Below are positions 1 through 11,354 of a stretch of 64,000 nt of DNA, one piece after another. Where the stretch lies: the NCBI RefSeq assembly GCF_024868665.1, contig NC_079898.1, positions 4,784,096-4,848,095 on the forward strand. Reading direction: 5' to 3'. The position numbers were made by a program, and so were the translations under genes. Source of the DNA: Triplophysa rosa (taxonomy: Eukaryota > Chordata > Actinopteri > Cypriniformes > Nemacheilidae). Position 1 is the stretch's first letter. Each line of letters opens with the position of its first letter. Below the pieces are notes generated by a model, which saw only the letters and a list, made by a program, of their open reading frames with translations, had not been told where the DNA came from and ran no database searches.

Positions 1-716
1 ACCAGGATCTCGGTAGAATGCTCCGCTGTTTGACATCATCTAATCCCAGTTCTTGGTGCTCTCAGCTCTCGTGGGTAGAGTACGCCCACAACTCCCTTCA
101 GTCCTCGGCATCAGGTATGTCTCCTTCGAATGTTCCTTGGGATATAACCCTCCTCTGTTTCCATCACAGGAACCCGACGCTGCGAGTTCCGTCTGCCCTG
201 GCCTTCGTTCAGCGCTGCCGCCGCACCTGGAGAAAGGCCAGGGGGGTTCTGGCCCGAACCATGAGACGGACCAAGGCAGTGGCCGACCGTCACCGGTCCT
301 CTCCGCCAGTCTATGTGTGTGGTCAGCGGGTATGGCTCTCCACCAAGGACCTGCCTCTCCGAGCGCCTTCTCGCAAGCTGGCGCCCAAGTTCATTGGCCA
401 TACCGCATCACCAAGATGGTTAATCCGGTGGCTGTGCGGCTCAGACTCCCTCCCTCCCTTGGTCGGGTTCACCCTGTTTTTCATGTTTCCAGGGTCAAGC
501 CTGTCGTTTCCTCTCCACTCCATCCTGCCAGCAATCATCCCAAACCCCCCCCCCCTCGTCTAGTGGATGGCTCTCCGGCTTATACAGTCAGGAGATTACT
601 AGACGTTCGTCGCCGTGGCAGAGGCGTCCAGTACTTAGTGGACTGGGAGGGTTATCGCGCAGAGGAGCGAAGTTGGGTTCCGTCTCGGGATATTCTGGAT
701 CCCGTCTCTGATTAAG
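1..716 (+). pseudogene. Ty3/gypsy pol remnant: integrase C-terminus with chromodomain
   Basis: This is the distal end of a chromovirus-type gypsy polyprotein, the integrase that would insert the element's cDNA. The peptide contains [16 protein letters not shown] and [12 protein letters not shown], typical of the integrase tail. It is followed by the [14 protein letters not shown] stretch and a chromodomain at about 577-700 (VDWEGY, then [10 protein letters not shown]), ending at a TAA near 714. The reading frame changes at least three times: near 125, near 185-190, and near 398 where the coding frame moves by one base. The copy is therefore dead. The 5' part of the element lies outside the window. 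It is followed directly by a polypurine tract and the 3' LTR. Confidence 0.9.
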
Positions 717-785
717 GAGTTCTACCGACTGTCGAGGTGAGCCCCCTCCTCGGACGCCCGGTGGCGCCGCTGGGGAGGGGGGTAC

Positions 786-1699
786 TGTCAGGGTTCGGGT
801 CTAGCACCTCTGGGTTTTGTCTGTCTTGTCTTCTGTTTTTGTTTTGTCGAGCACTTGACAGTTGCCATGTGCTTGGTATCCACGTGTGTTGTGGCCCCGC
901 CCCCTTGTTATCCTATCTACGTCTCATTATTGATTTCCCCGATTCACCTGGTTCCCCTTAGACTTTCCCTCTCCCCAACTGGTTCTCATTTTCCTTTCTG
1001 ATTGCTTCTCCTTTTATTCCCTGTGTTTTTCGTTGTTCTTTGTCAGTCCGTTAGAGTTATTGTCGTGGCGATCTCTGGCCTTCTGTCTTACACTTCTCAG
1101 AATCTTGTCTTGTTGATATCCAGATTTGTAATTATCTTGTCTTGTCCAGGCTCCAGTGCTGTACTCACTCTGTCCTGTTGTCCTGTCGGTGTTCTGACCA
1201 TCGTCTCATTCGACGCAGAGCTGTGGCTTTCCTCACGGAGATTGTTAGGGCGAGTCATCCAGTTCTCCTCTGGGGTGCCTCTCGAGGATTCTACCAAGGG
1301 AGACCTTCTACTCGACTGTGCGAGCTGCGCACGGGGATTTCTGCATGGTCACCGCCTAACGGACTCTTGTTAACACCCGCTACTATTCAGTAAGGATCAC
1401 CCCCGTGGGGTTAAGAACTCTGGCCTCTGGTCTTCCCGTGTCTGACTCGCTACAGCCGGTTTTCCGGTCAACTCTCCAGCCCGGTTGGGTTTTTTGTGGA
1501 CTCCTGTCACCTCACTCGCCTTCCGCTTGCTGCGGATATTTTTTGGGGGTTTTTTGTTTAACGGTCGTTTGGCCGAGCGCTCGAGCCTTTTTGTTTGATT
1601 TCCCTGTCATGAACTGTTTTTGCTGTCTTTATTTTTGAGTGTGGGAGTTTTTGATTAAATCTGCTGACCCTGCTTTTGACTCCAGTGTCCTCCTTAACA
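786..1699 (+). repeat. 3' LTR of the gypsy element (approximate end)
   Basis: A purine-rich tract (772-782, nearly all G) sits just before TGTCAGGGTTCGGG at 786, the expected polypurine tract plus LTR start. The following roughly 900 bases are pyrimidine-rich and non-coding, with no long ORF of known type, and end near TTAACA at about 1699. The left LTR and the target duplication are outside the window, so the right boundary is a judgement. Confidence 0.7.
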
Positions 1700-3057
1700 C
1701 ATGTAGCAACCACCCAGAGTACCATAATCTTATCACTTTAGCAACTGCATAGCAACCACCCACAATTCTGAATAACATTTTTACAGAGTCACTTAAGTTC
1801 CCTTCCAAATGTGTAACAAATCTAGCTGAAACTATTTTAGGAAATTCTAGTAATTTAATTATTATGATTATTAATATATTATTTAGATTATTATGAAGCA
1901 TTTGCACTTTTTTATGTCATGTATCACATTCACGTTCCACTCATGGGTGTCTTTCTCTTTTCTTCACACGTTATTTAAAAGCAATGTCTCCTAATGACTG
2001 CCTAAGTGACATTTAGGAGACATCGCCTGTAGGTCCACGAACACAAGCATTAAAAGCTACTTAACCTTATCTCGCTGTAATGAATGTGCTTTGCAGAAGC
2101 TTCAAATAACAACAAACTGCAATTACCCACACACACGTACCGCCAACACAAACATACACAAACTAATTTTCACTTGAGGGCCGTATTGTAGTTATTAACG
2201 GACGACACTGGAAAAGGTCTTTCTGCGTATCCATCTGGCTGACCCTCATCTGTCTGAGACACCTTGAGGGATCCTACGAAAATCAAAATAACATAAGACC
2301 TCTCCTCTGTTTACGAGTCTTAAGTGGCACCTCCTCCCTTTCATCCGCAAGCTTCTCCCTCTTCAGAAATAATGTCCTAATATGAAACCCTCCCGTAAGG
2401 AAATGATGTCGAGCAGCGGCCATTTATTTCCCCTGGCCTGCTGAGAGTATAATTGAGTTGAAGGTGTCCCAGAAGTTAAACCAACCTCACAATATTATAT
2501 CACACCAACCCTCAGGTACACACAAATTAAAAGGGTGTTTCGACAGACAATTTCAAGCCGTGAAGAGGAATGGCCCTATTAATGGCGACAAGCTGGCAAC
2601 GTAAAACCTGACACCTTTATAAGACTGTAACCTCAACACAAGCTGTAAATGCTATCTGGCAAAGCTCATTCGAAATATAAACATCCTGCAAATGGCAGCC
2701 AGTTTGATGGTCATGCACAAGATAGAGGATCAATAAAATGTTTATTGTTACCTGTTTTTTCTCGACTGAATAAAAACACACTTAAAGTAAATTCATTTTG
2801 CGTAAGTGTCTTTGGGGTATCAAGTCAATGCTTTTTTTTACTGAAGTCTAAGCGTTTTTGCAACCCAGATGTGGGTTCAAGCCTGAAGGGACATCCCATA
2901 ACTCATATTTGATTTGTCATTTGCTTTCACCCCGATATACCCATTAGGAAGTAGCAGCTGGTGGACAACACTAGTTGTCCTCATCTAAGCAATAAGCTCT
3001 CAAAACAGCAACAATTTAACCTGCACCTGAATGAATCAAATAATAAGGTATAAGGTA
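1700..3057. other. No gene seen; non-coding
   Basis: AT-rich sequence with stops in all frames. AGCAACCACCCA occurs twice (about 1704 and 1751) and looks like part of a short interspersed repeat. I see no domain-like peptide or splice-bounded exon. Confidence 0.5.
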
Positions 3058-3445
3058 TAATAATAAGTCCAGCATTATGGATGTGACATGTTGTGTTATG
3101 GATGTGACACAAATGTATTTGTTACCAATATACTGAGCCATTTGTTTATATTTTACAAAACCCTCGTTGATAGAGTTAAGACATCAGAAAAAGATGCACA
3201 AGTTTTCTATTAAAAAACTGAAATAAACATTCATTATGGATGTGACAAAAAAGGACACGGTTTTTGGGAGACAACAACTTGGAGGATTCCTGTGAATTAA
3301 CATCCACAAACCTGAAGCAATTTTACCCAACAAATGGAGAAGGGATGCCTCTTCATAGGACATAAAATAGTTATTTTAATGTTTATGTGCCCATTTATGA
3401 GGAATATGTACCGTTTCGGATGTGACAATCCTGGAAATGGCAAAA
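3058..3445. repeat. Interspersed repeat with iterated GGATGTGACA
   Basis: The decamer GGATGTGACA recurs at about 3079, 3101, 3238 and 3418, three times preceded by TTAT or ATTAT. The left part (about 3070-3170) aligns by eye with 41155-41268, including the run ATGTATTTGTTACCAATATA. It is therefore a dispersed repeat and not a local tandem array. No coding capacity is visible, and I do not recognise the family. Confidence 0.6.
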
Positions 3446-3600
3446 TCATACACTAAAAATGAAACAAATGCTTCAGAAACTTTAAGAGAGACCTTGCATG
3501 GGTATTAGAACCACTTAATGTTGATATCTGTGCTGTTAGTATAGAAAAACCTTATTAAAAACTTTGTTTTTTCATGGTAAGGTTGACATTTACACTGAAT

Positions 3601-3626
3601 TATATATATATATATATATATATAAT
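3601..3626. repeat. (TA)n microsatellite
   Basis: Thirteen uninterrupted TA units. Confidence 0.95.
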
Positions 3627-4122
3627 ACAAAATATAAATACAATAATATATTGTACAAAATAAATTTAACATCAGACTAAATTGTCCAGGGGGGATTTTG
3701 CACTATAAAGAGATTTTTGAGGTCCAGACAGGTGACGAACTGTTCTTGTGCCTGAATGTTATGAAGATTTCTCAGTTTTCTCACTCTGTAGGTGTACAAA
3801 TGGTGGAGTGTGCCAATAATATTTGAAGCAGTTTGAATGGTACTTTGTATTCTAGCCGAGCCACACCAGACAGTAACTGAGGTGCACAGGACAGATTAAA
3901 TGGGATTAAATGTGCACAGGACAGTAGAATAATAAAAGTATGTGGGTGTTCCTCTTCAGGTCCTGAGAGATTGTAATTTGGATGACTTCTAACCTGCCAC
4001 AGTGTTACTCAGGATGGTGAGAGGAGCTTGCGCTGTTTTAACAAGCAAGCACAAAAACTCAATGAGGTTGTAACAAGCTGATCTAACCACAGTTTTCAGT
4101 ACAGAATTCAACTTTTAATTAA
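3627..4122. other. No gene seen
   Basis: Non-coding. The stretch TCTGTAGGTGTACAAATGG and its surroundings (about 3690-4060) resemble the 3' non-coding part of an old LINE, but there is no readable peptide. Confidence 0.35.
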
Positions 4123-4335
4123 AGGGATAGTCTACCCAAAAATGAAAATTCTGTCATAATTTACCCGCCCTTAAATTGTTCCAAACCTGTATAAATGATT
4201 TAGTTCTGCTGAACACAAAGGAAGATATTTGGAAGAATGTTAGCAATTATCAGTTCTGCGACATCATTGACTACCATAATAGGAAAAAATTTAATTGTAG
4301 TTAAGGTGGCACAAAACTGTTTCTTTTTCAAAATT
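4123..4335 (+). repeat. MITE, AGGGATA family, 5' part
   Basis: Begins TTAA then AGGGATAG at 4119-4130, followed by CCCAAAAATGAAAATTCTGTC. It matches the complete copy at 51436-51684 base for base over much of its left half (TGAACACAAAGGAAGATATTT against the equivalent segment there). The right terminal repeat is missing. A TTAA target is typical of piggyBac- or Kolobok-type elements. No coding sequence. Confidence 0.75.
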
Positions 4336-4339
4336 CTTA

Positions 4340-4925
4340 TAATATAAAGCACAACCTAGCCCTTAATATCAAAAAGACCAAGGAAGTTATTATGGATTTT
4401 AGGGAAAAAAGACAACCTAACTATACCCCACTTTTTATTGGAAATGAGGAGGTACAGCGAGTTCCCAGTTTTAAATTTCTTGGATTGACTGTGACTGAGG
4501 GCATTAACACTGCCTCAGCTGTAGGAAAGGCCCACCAGCTCCTCTTTTACCTGAGGAAATTGAGGAGAGTCAAACTTCCCAAGCAGCTCCTGGTGAATTT
4601 CTATCATTGTGCCATCGAGAGTGTACTGATTTATGGACTTTTGGTGTGGTTTTCCAACTGCACTAAGGCGGGCACTCCAAAGGGTGGTGAGGACAGCGGG
4701 GGATATCATTGGGATGAATCTCCCTGAGATCGACACGGTCTATAACACCCGTGGCCTGCGGCGGATGCGCAATATCCTGCGAGATCAGTCGCACCCAGCA
4801 CATTACCTGTTTCATCTGCTTCCCTCAGGGAGGCGATAACGGGCCAGAGCTCGAACCACCAGACTGGCCCACAGCCTTTATCCCAGTGCAGTGAGACTGC
4901 TGAACGAACATTTTTCTAATCTATA
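4340..4925 (+). pseudogene. Non-LTR retrotransposon fragment: C-terminus of reverse transcriptase ORF
   Basis: The frame starting near 4350 reads a peptide of the type found after the RT domain of fish LINEs: KKTKEVIMDFR, then FKFLGLTVTEG, LRRVKLPKQLL and FYHCAIESVLIYGL. It shifts frame near 4665 to RRALQRVVRTAG, then HPAHYLFHLLPSGRR, and meets a stop at 4839. Similar residues (AVRLLNEHF) continue beyond the stop to about 4917. The catalytic RT motifs are absent, so this is a 5'-truncated, frameshifted copy. Confidence 0.85.
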
Positions 4926-5298
4926 ATCTATACCATGTCACAAGTTGCAGTATATTTTGTTTATATGGATAACAATCTCTGTCCTTGCTGTCTGTTTGTT
5001 TGTACAAGTTGGTATTAAGGGGTAAAATGGACGGCACTTTATGAATTCTTACTCTTATTCTTATTGAAGGTTGCTTTGTTGCTACATGGACAGTAATTAT
5101 TCTATGGACAATAATTATTGATGTCGTTGGCAATAAGGTGCACATGTAAACTCATGCAATTCAAATTTAGATGCCATAACCGGAATTCCTCCATCAACAA
5201 AAAAACGCCAGTCAAAAACAAAACATGCTACAAAACATTAAAAGATAGAAACATCAAATAGACCCAAAGCACAAAATAATAAAATGAGCACCAAATTC

Positions 5299-5841
5299 TG
5301 TTACGGAGCTGTCAAGGGCCAGGCCGCCACAGAAAAGAAGTCTCAGACCCTAAGTGCGTTTTGAAAAAGGTTTATTGAAAGTAAATAGAATGGGAACGAG
5401 TTTCAGACACTGAAAACAGCAAAATAACAAACAAAACCCACAACTTATCCCACCCTATACATAACAGTACCTGTAACAGAAGAAAAAAAATGGTGGTGAT
5501 ACAAAGACCTTACCCACATAAACAAATAATAAGAAGGTGGAACAATGAAAGAAAGGGAGGCATCAGAGCCCTACTGTCCCAAAGAGACTATTTGTACAAC
5601 TTTATAGAAGTCACATACATTCTCTCATAAAAACACAAGAGCACGCAGCAGACACGGTGCACATATCTTACAAATAACAAAACATGACAAAATACGGGCT
5701 CGAGACAATGAGTGAGCAAGCCAGCAAGCAAGCTGACAATGAATGGAGAGGACAGGCTTTTTAAGCCCTCCTCAGAGCAGCTACTGTATACCAATCAGAT
5801 GTCATTACCAATGAGCCAATGAACAGCCCATTTCTGTAACA
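5299..5841 (-). repeat. Likely solo LTR, minus orientation
   Basis: Bounded by TGTTACGG on the left and CTGTAACA on the right, i.e. TG...CA with short inverted ends. On the minus strand it has a GC-flanked TTAAAAAGCC near 5762 that could act as a TATA-like box, and a TCAATAAACC polyadenylation-type signal near 5370. No ORF. I cannot find a clear target duplication (left flank AAATTC, right flank CACAC), so the call rests on shape only. Confidence 0.5.
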
Positions 5842-5929
5842 CACACAAAAAGAAAGCATACAAACAACCAGGGGTTGTAAGAATGTGTTCAACAATACAA
5901 AAACTATGTTTTTGTATGGTTCTACTATG

Positions 5930-6247
5930 ATAGAACATCATGTTCCAGAAGTGAAAATTGCTTTGATTCTTCCAAATATCTTTCTACCATAGTAGGAAAA
6001 AAACAATGGTGGTCAAATGTGCCCCAGAACTGTTTGCTGTACTACATTCTTCAAAACGTCTTCTTTTGTGTTCAATAGAACAAAAAAAAGATAAAGTAAT
6101 TTTTCCTTCCTATGGGAGTCAATGGGGTGCGAGATCTGTTTGGTTATAAGCATTCTCCCAAATATCTTTCTCTGAGTTCATCAGAACAAAGATATGTATA
6201 CACATTTGGAACAACTCGAAGGCGAGTAAATGATGACAGAATTTTCA
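5930..6247 (-). repeat. MITE, AGGGATA family, reverse copy
   Basis: Reverse-strand copy of the element seen at 51436-51684. It contains CCTATGGGAGTCAATGGGG, the reverse of a segment of that copy, and ends GTAAATGATGACAGAATTTTCA, the reverse of the conserved TGAAAATTCTGTCAT. The outermost terminal repeat at the right is degraded. Confidence 0.7.
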
Positions 6248-6781
6248 GGTGTAGTATCAAGTTGGTACCTTAAAACATCAAGTTGAATCTTGTATAACTT
6301 AAAAAAATGAAGTTGAAACATGGTTCACTTATTTTACAGTGAACTTATTTATTTTATTTAAAGAAACATAAAAACATATGTTGCCATGACTTCTATATAT
6401 GGGACCCATATTCACTGCCCGTCCAAAAAAAGTCACCACCTGGATTTAACTAAGCAAATAGGTAAGAGCCTTCCATTGGATTGGAGGTCTAGGTTCAGTT
6501 AGTCGTGCCCAAAGAAAGCTGACTACCTCAATATACTGAATGACCAGGTTAATCCATCAATGGTTTTTTTCTTTCCTGATGGCACGGGCATTTTCCAAGA
6601 TGACTCTGTGTGGGTTTGGTGTCAGCTCCTGCTGGCTCACAGGCATCTGCACTGTTTATTCTTATATAGCTCAAAGTCTGCTAATAATGGACAAAAAAGT
6701 GATTTTTCATTATTATTTACTACAAGATCTGCATTTTTTTTTTTTTTATATTTTTGTTATAAGAGACAATAAAAACAGTCA

Positions 6782-6952
6782 TTGTCAGGATACAGGAACA
6801 CATTTGCTCTGGGAAACACTACAATAGAACACACTTTACACTACGATTATCTCGGCCTAAAAATCAGCACGTCAGGAGGTTTTGGTCTGGCAGTGAATGC
6901 ACTGAAAGAGAAAGCTAGACAAGCGTCTTACGCCATTAAAGGCAAATTTTTA
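6782..6952 (+). pseudogene. LINE fragment (post-RT region)
   Basis: A short frame reads THFALGNTTIEH-like sequence, then YDYLGLKISTSGGFGLAV and LKEKARQASYAIK. This is the fold that follows the RT palm in several fish LINE families. It is cut off by a (GA)n run at about 6952-6966, beyond which the 3' end of another LINE begins. No RT catalytic motif is present. Confidence 0.6.
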
Positions 6953-6966
6953 GAGAGAGAGAGAGT
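6952..6966. repeat. (GA)n tract at the 3' border of the Tx1-type LINE
   Basis: AGAGAGAGAGAGAG at the left edge. It is paired with a second GA tract at the other end of the LINE (11336-11354). On the strand of the LINE both read (TC)n. Confidence 0.85.
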
Positions 6967-7139
6967 TTTAACATCACTTTATTCTACAGAATTGTGAAAA
7001 CAATCACTAAACCACCTTAAATACACATGTAGGTGGGAAAAAAATGTAATAAAGAAAAACAAACAAGCAACCAAAAACATACAAAGAATCAATCAACCAA
7101 AAAAACATAATAATAACAAAAAACAAACCGATACCAACA

Positions 7140-10100
7140 CTACTTAAATTCCTCACAGAAAAAAAGATTTCCTCCAACAATGGAACAAATGTTCTTATCA
7201 TAACTCCAAATTTCTTTAAAAACTTCTGTATTATCAAGGAGATCGTAATACTTATGCTCTACAGATATTCTTGCTTTAACCAAACACTTGAAGAGCATAC
7301 AGACCTCAACATTAATGTCTTTCTTGATTTTCTTCATTCGCGTTACATAAATTGCCATTTTTGCCTGTCCTATTAAAAAATTCAACATTTTACTAACATT
7401 CTTTTTCTTTTTCCCTAAAAAAACTCAAAAAATAAAACAAACGTCCGTGAACACCTCCTCAAAGGAAGCTAACAAATCTTCAAGAGTTTTGAACATTACC
7501 TGTAGCCTTTCACATCTAAGAAAACAATGAAAAATAGTTTCTCTGCAATCGCAAAAAGGACATTTGTCAGCAACATCTGAGTTTAAAACTGTCACAAAAG
7601 CATTGACAGGAATGATACCATGCAAGACTCTCCATTGAATATCTCCAACCCCTCTAGTCAACGGTGGCTTATAAAGTGCCTTCCAAACCGGTCTCTTTTC
7701 ATCTTCTACTTTTAAATAGGATCTCCAGGGTGTATCTGCTCTGTTTTTCAATTTTTCTTTATTCAACTTTTTGACACAGATTGCATAAATAGTTCCCCCC
7801 CCCACATGTTCAAAAACTGTGAAAATACTGTCATTTTCCATGAATAACTGGCTCTTCTAAAAGCCAAAACACAGATGTCCTTTATGTCAACAGTTTTGTC
7901 CATTCTAGAATGCCCCAAGCTTTGAGAACGCTGCAATAGAATAAAGGAATTTCTCTCACACATAACTTATTGCAGTTCAACAGAAAAACAGTTTGTTTTA
8001 AGCCCAAATTTTCCACTTTTTGTAAAATAAGTCCTGTTAAGATGCGCCAGGGCGTCTGCTTCCCATACAGAATTTTTTTAACGAACTGTATTCTGAAAGC
8101 AGCTTTTCTACTCGCTAAATGGACTAAACCTTGACCTCCAAGTTCTCTTGGTAAAAACAAAACATTTTGTGGAATCCAATGTAACTTATCCCAAAATAAA
8201 TCTACAATCAATCTTTGAACTTTCATTAAAACCATGGTTGGAGGTTCTAGAACTGTAAGTTTATGCCAGAGCATGGAAACTATCAAATTATTGATAATTA
8301 ACACTACCTCTAAATGACATACGTGGCAAAAGCCACCTCCACTTTTTTAGCCTTCCTTCCACCATTTCTAAAATTCCATCCCAATTCCTCTGTTCCGTTC
8401 CTCCCTCTCCCAAATAAACCCCTAAATACTTAAAACTTCCTTTGTCCCAACATAAGCCACCTGGGAGCTGAGGCCTATCTAGCCCCCACTCTCCTACTAA
8501 CAGGCCAGAGCTCTTTTTCCAATTAACTTTTGCAGATGACAGCTTTCCAAAATCATTCACAATTGAAGTTACTTTGTTAACATCATCTTGATCATTAATA
8601 AAAATTACAACATCATCTGCATATGCAGAAATACAAACAGGTGCATATCCATCAGCTATTTTAAATCCCATAATTTCCTCCCGTATTCTGTTCAGAAACG
8701 GTTCAATAGCTAAGGCATATAACATGCCTGACAGAGAACAACCTTGTCTATTTCCCCTATTTATTTTGAAAGGCGCACATAAGCCTCCGTTGATTTTTAA
8801 CACACTCTCAATATCTCCATAAAGAACTTTGATCATTTTTAGAAACTTTGGAGAGAAATTAAAAGCCTCCATTGTGTTCCATAAATAACTGTGTTCCACT
8901 CGATCAAAAGCTTTCTCTTGATCCAAAGAAATTAAGCCATACTTAAAACCAAACATGTTTGCAGTGCTAATTAGATCTCTAACAAACATTATGTTATCAA
9001 AAATTGATCTGCCTTGAATGCAATAAGACTGATCATTATGTATCACGTACTCCATTATTTTTTTCAATCTATTCGCCAAAACTTTAGAAAGGGCCTTATA
9101 GTCAGCACAGAGTAAAGCAATGGGTCTCCAGTTACCTATATTCCTTAAATCTCCTTTTTTTGGAAGCAATGTCAGAACTGCCCTTCTGCAGCTCAACGGA
9201 AGACGCCCTCCAGCAAGACTCTCATTGAGAACCGAAGCAAGTCTGGCCCTAAAATGCTCCAAATGTTTTTTATAAAAATCAATTGGAATTCCATCAATAC
9301 CTGGAGGTTTACCATTTTCCAAGCCCTTTTTTTTCTTTAATTATTTGAGAAAAACTTTGATCATGAGAGGAATCACTGAGGGTTTGTAGTTCCATAATCT
9401 CAAGTTCGAGGTCCTCTATTAGTTTAACTATATTCCTTGAATTATTGAGAGTGTATTGTTTACAAAATTGTTGAATCTGAATCTTCCCTACATCCCACCA
9501 TTGCTGAATTGACTCAAACTGCTGCAATGACAATCTCCAATGCAACCAAAAAAACATGAAACCTTTTTTAAAACATTCATCATTCAACAAAGAAACATTA
9601 AAATGCCAATATGCACTTTTAACCTTAAAAGAGTTAATAAGAACATTCCCACAGACCAAACAATGATCTGAAAAACTAACAGGAGTGATAGTACAAGACC
9701 TAAAAATCTGCGATTGATGTTTAGAGCAGTATATCCTGTCAATTCTTGCCATTGACAGATAATTTCCCCGGGACTGAGACCAAGAAAATTGTCTACAATC
9801 CCCATGCATTTCACGCCATACATCTGCTAAATCAAATCTTTCTATAATACCAGCAAGCTTATTTCTTGATGACATATGTGGTTCTACATGATTACGATCT
9901 AAGTTACTGACTGTACAGTTAAATCACCCGCTAGAAAAAGAAAATCTTCAGAATTACATCCATCAACTGTGTCGGACAATTTCTCTAGGAAAACCATTCT
10001 TTCTCTAGCATTGACGGGAGCATATACATTGATTAGCGTCATATTTTTCCTTTCATAATTTACACTAACTTTAAGCAGTCTCCTTGCTATCACTTCTTCC

Positions 10101-10436
10101 ACTCTAACTGACTCTGGTAAAAAAGACCACTCCTGCACTGCTAGAACTCCCATGACTCTAAATTACATTACCCTCCCATTCTCTCTGCCAATCCACTTCG
10201 TTATCAACAGAAGAGTGTTTTTCTTGTACAAAAGAAATATCAATATTTTTCAACTTGGTTAACTCATACAGTAATGCTCTTTTTCTTGGATCCCTTGCTC
10301 CATTTAGATTTAAAGATGAGATCTTACATTCAGTCATAAGAAGAAAAAAACACCTCAAAAAAAGAGAAAGACACAATTCATCAAATCTACAAGCCTTCTT
10401 GTGAGTCTTCCACATCATCAGTTGAATAATGTACAC
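7140..10436 (-). pseudogene. Tx1-type ORF2: AP endonuclease and reverse transcriptase
   Basis: Endonuclease: ISSLNLNGARD near 10320, then LINVYAPV, a damaged GD-FN motif near 9926 where the frame shifts, and the SDH motif (VSFSDHCLV) near 9670. Reverse transcriptase (8288-9322): KPPGIDGIPIDFY, NWRPIALL, motif A SLDQEKAFDRVEH, GNRQGCSLSG and catalytic YADD near 8607. C-terminal part (7425-8304): ELGGQGLVHL and a Cys/His cluster CPFCDCRETIFHCFLRC. Breaks: an in-frame TAG near 10158, a shift near 10100, a shift near 9926, a shift near 8295 and one near 7870. Not functional. Confidence 0.88.
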
Positions 10437-11306
10437 GTACTTTCTGCACTAATTTCTTGAGACGATAGACTTCCGTTTCACTAAGCCCATCCCCTCCCAT
10501 ATTTCTCATCAAAACATTTGCAGATTCAATGAACTTGATTCGATCAGGGAAGTATTTATAAACAATCACGTTCCTTTTATCTTTTGTCACTCTCAAAAAG
10601 TTACGAAACCTTTCTAAGTCATAATCATCCTCTCCTGTTGCGTCAGTCATGACTTGTGAAGAAATTTCTCTCTCACTGTCCGACATGAAGAAAACTTCAT
10701 GTCACTACTTACATCTGCCCTGCTTGAAATCTCCTTTTGTGACTGTCACTTTAAAAATTGGTTCCTCAGTGTCCATTTTTTCCTGCCCATTCAAAACATT
10801 CTCCGCAATTTCACCTGCTATCTCTATTTCTTTGCTTGAACCAGCTGTACATGCAATTATGTTTTCTGTGGACTTTGTCACTTCTTTTTCAATATTGTTT
10901 TGTTCATCCCCCTTGCTGTGCTCTCTGCATCTGTATCGTTGTGTTGCAAACCTGCCTCACCTGAATTACTTTGCTCTCTGTTTTTATCAGGACAGCTTCT
11001 CCCCAAATGTCCTTCCCTTCCACAGTTGAAACACTTCATAGAATCAGTCGTAGCAAAAACAACGTAATCAAAGCCATCAACCGTGTGTTTAAATGACACA
11101 TTTAATTCATCGACTCCTTGTTTTAACACCATAAACACTTGTCGTCTGAACGACATGACATGCTTCAAACGCGGAGATTTACATCCCACCGGTATTTTCT
11201 TTATTGCTGAAACAAGTTGGCCATATCGTGACAACACATGCTTCAACTCCTCATCTTTGACAAATGGGGGAACATTTGACAATGTAATTTTTCTCGATGG
11301 GTTCAT
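10387..11306 (-). pseudogene. Tx1-type ORF1 (RNA-binding, CCHC zinc knuckle)
   Basis: ORF1 proteins bind the element's RNA. The first frame (10878-11306) begins MNPSRKITLSNVPPFV, an RRM-like strand, and contains LKHVMSFRRQVFMVL. It has a zinc knuckle CFNCGREGHLGRSC (C-x2-C-x4-H-x4-C) near residue 91. A second frame at 10387-10686 gives an acidic, helical C-terminal part (VYRLKKLVQKVRVHY). The two parts are not joined in one frame. The N-terminal region expected for this family is missing. Confidence 0.8.
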
Positions 11307-11335
11307 AAGAGGATAAACAGGAGTGTGTGTGCTCT

Positions 11336-11354
11336 TGAGAGAGAGAGAGAGAGA
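11336..11354. repeat. (GA)n tract at the 5' border of the LINE
   Basis: GAGAGAGAGAGAGAGAGAG, lying immediately upstream (in LINE orientation) of the truncated ORF1 start. Confidence 0.9.

Larger units (their letters stand above)
6967..11335 (-). mobile_element. Tx1-clade (L1 superfamily) LINE, long but decayed
   Basis: One non-LTR retrotransposon on the minus strand. It has an ORF1 with a CCHC knuckle (10387-11306), an ORF2 with endonuclease, RT and a C-terminal Cys/His region (7140-10436), and a short 3' flank. The order and peptide signatures fit the Tx1 branch of L1 elements. The 5' end appears truncated: the first ATG is only about 30 bases from a (GA)n tract, and the peptide starts where Tx1 ORF1 proteins normally already have an upstream region. 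Several frameshifts and at least one stop make it inactive. Both ends lie next to GA microsatellite. Confidence 0.85.
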
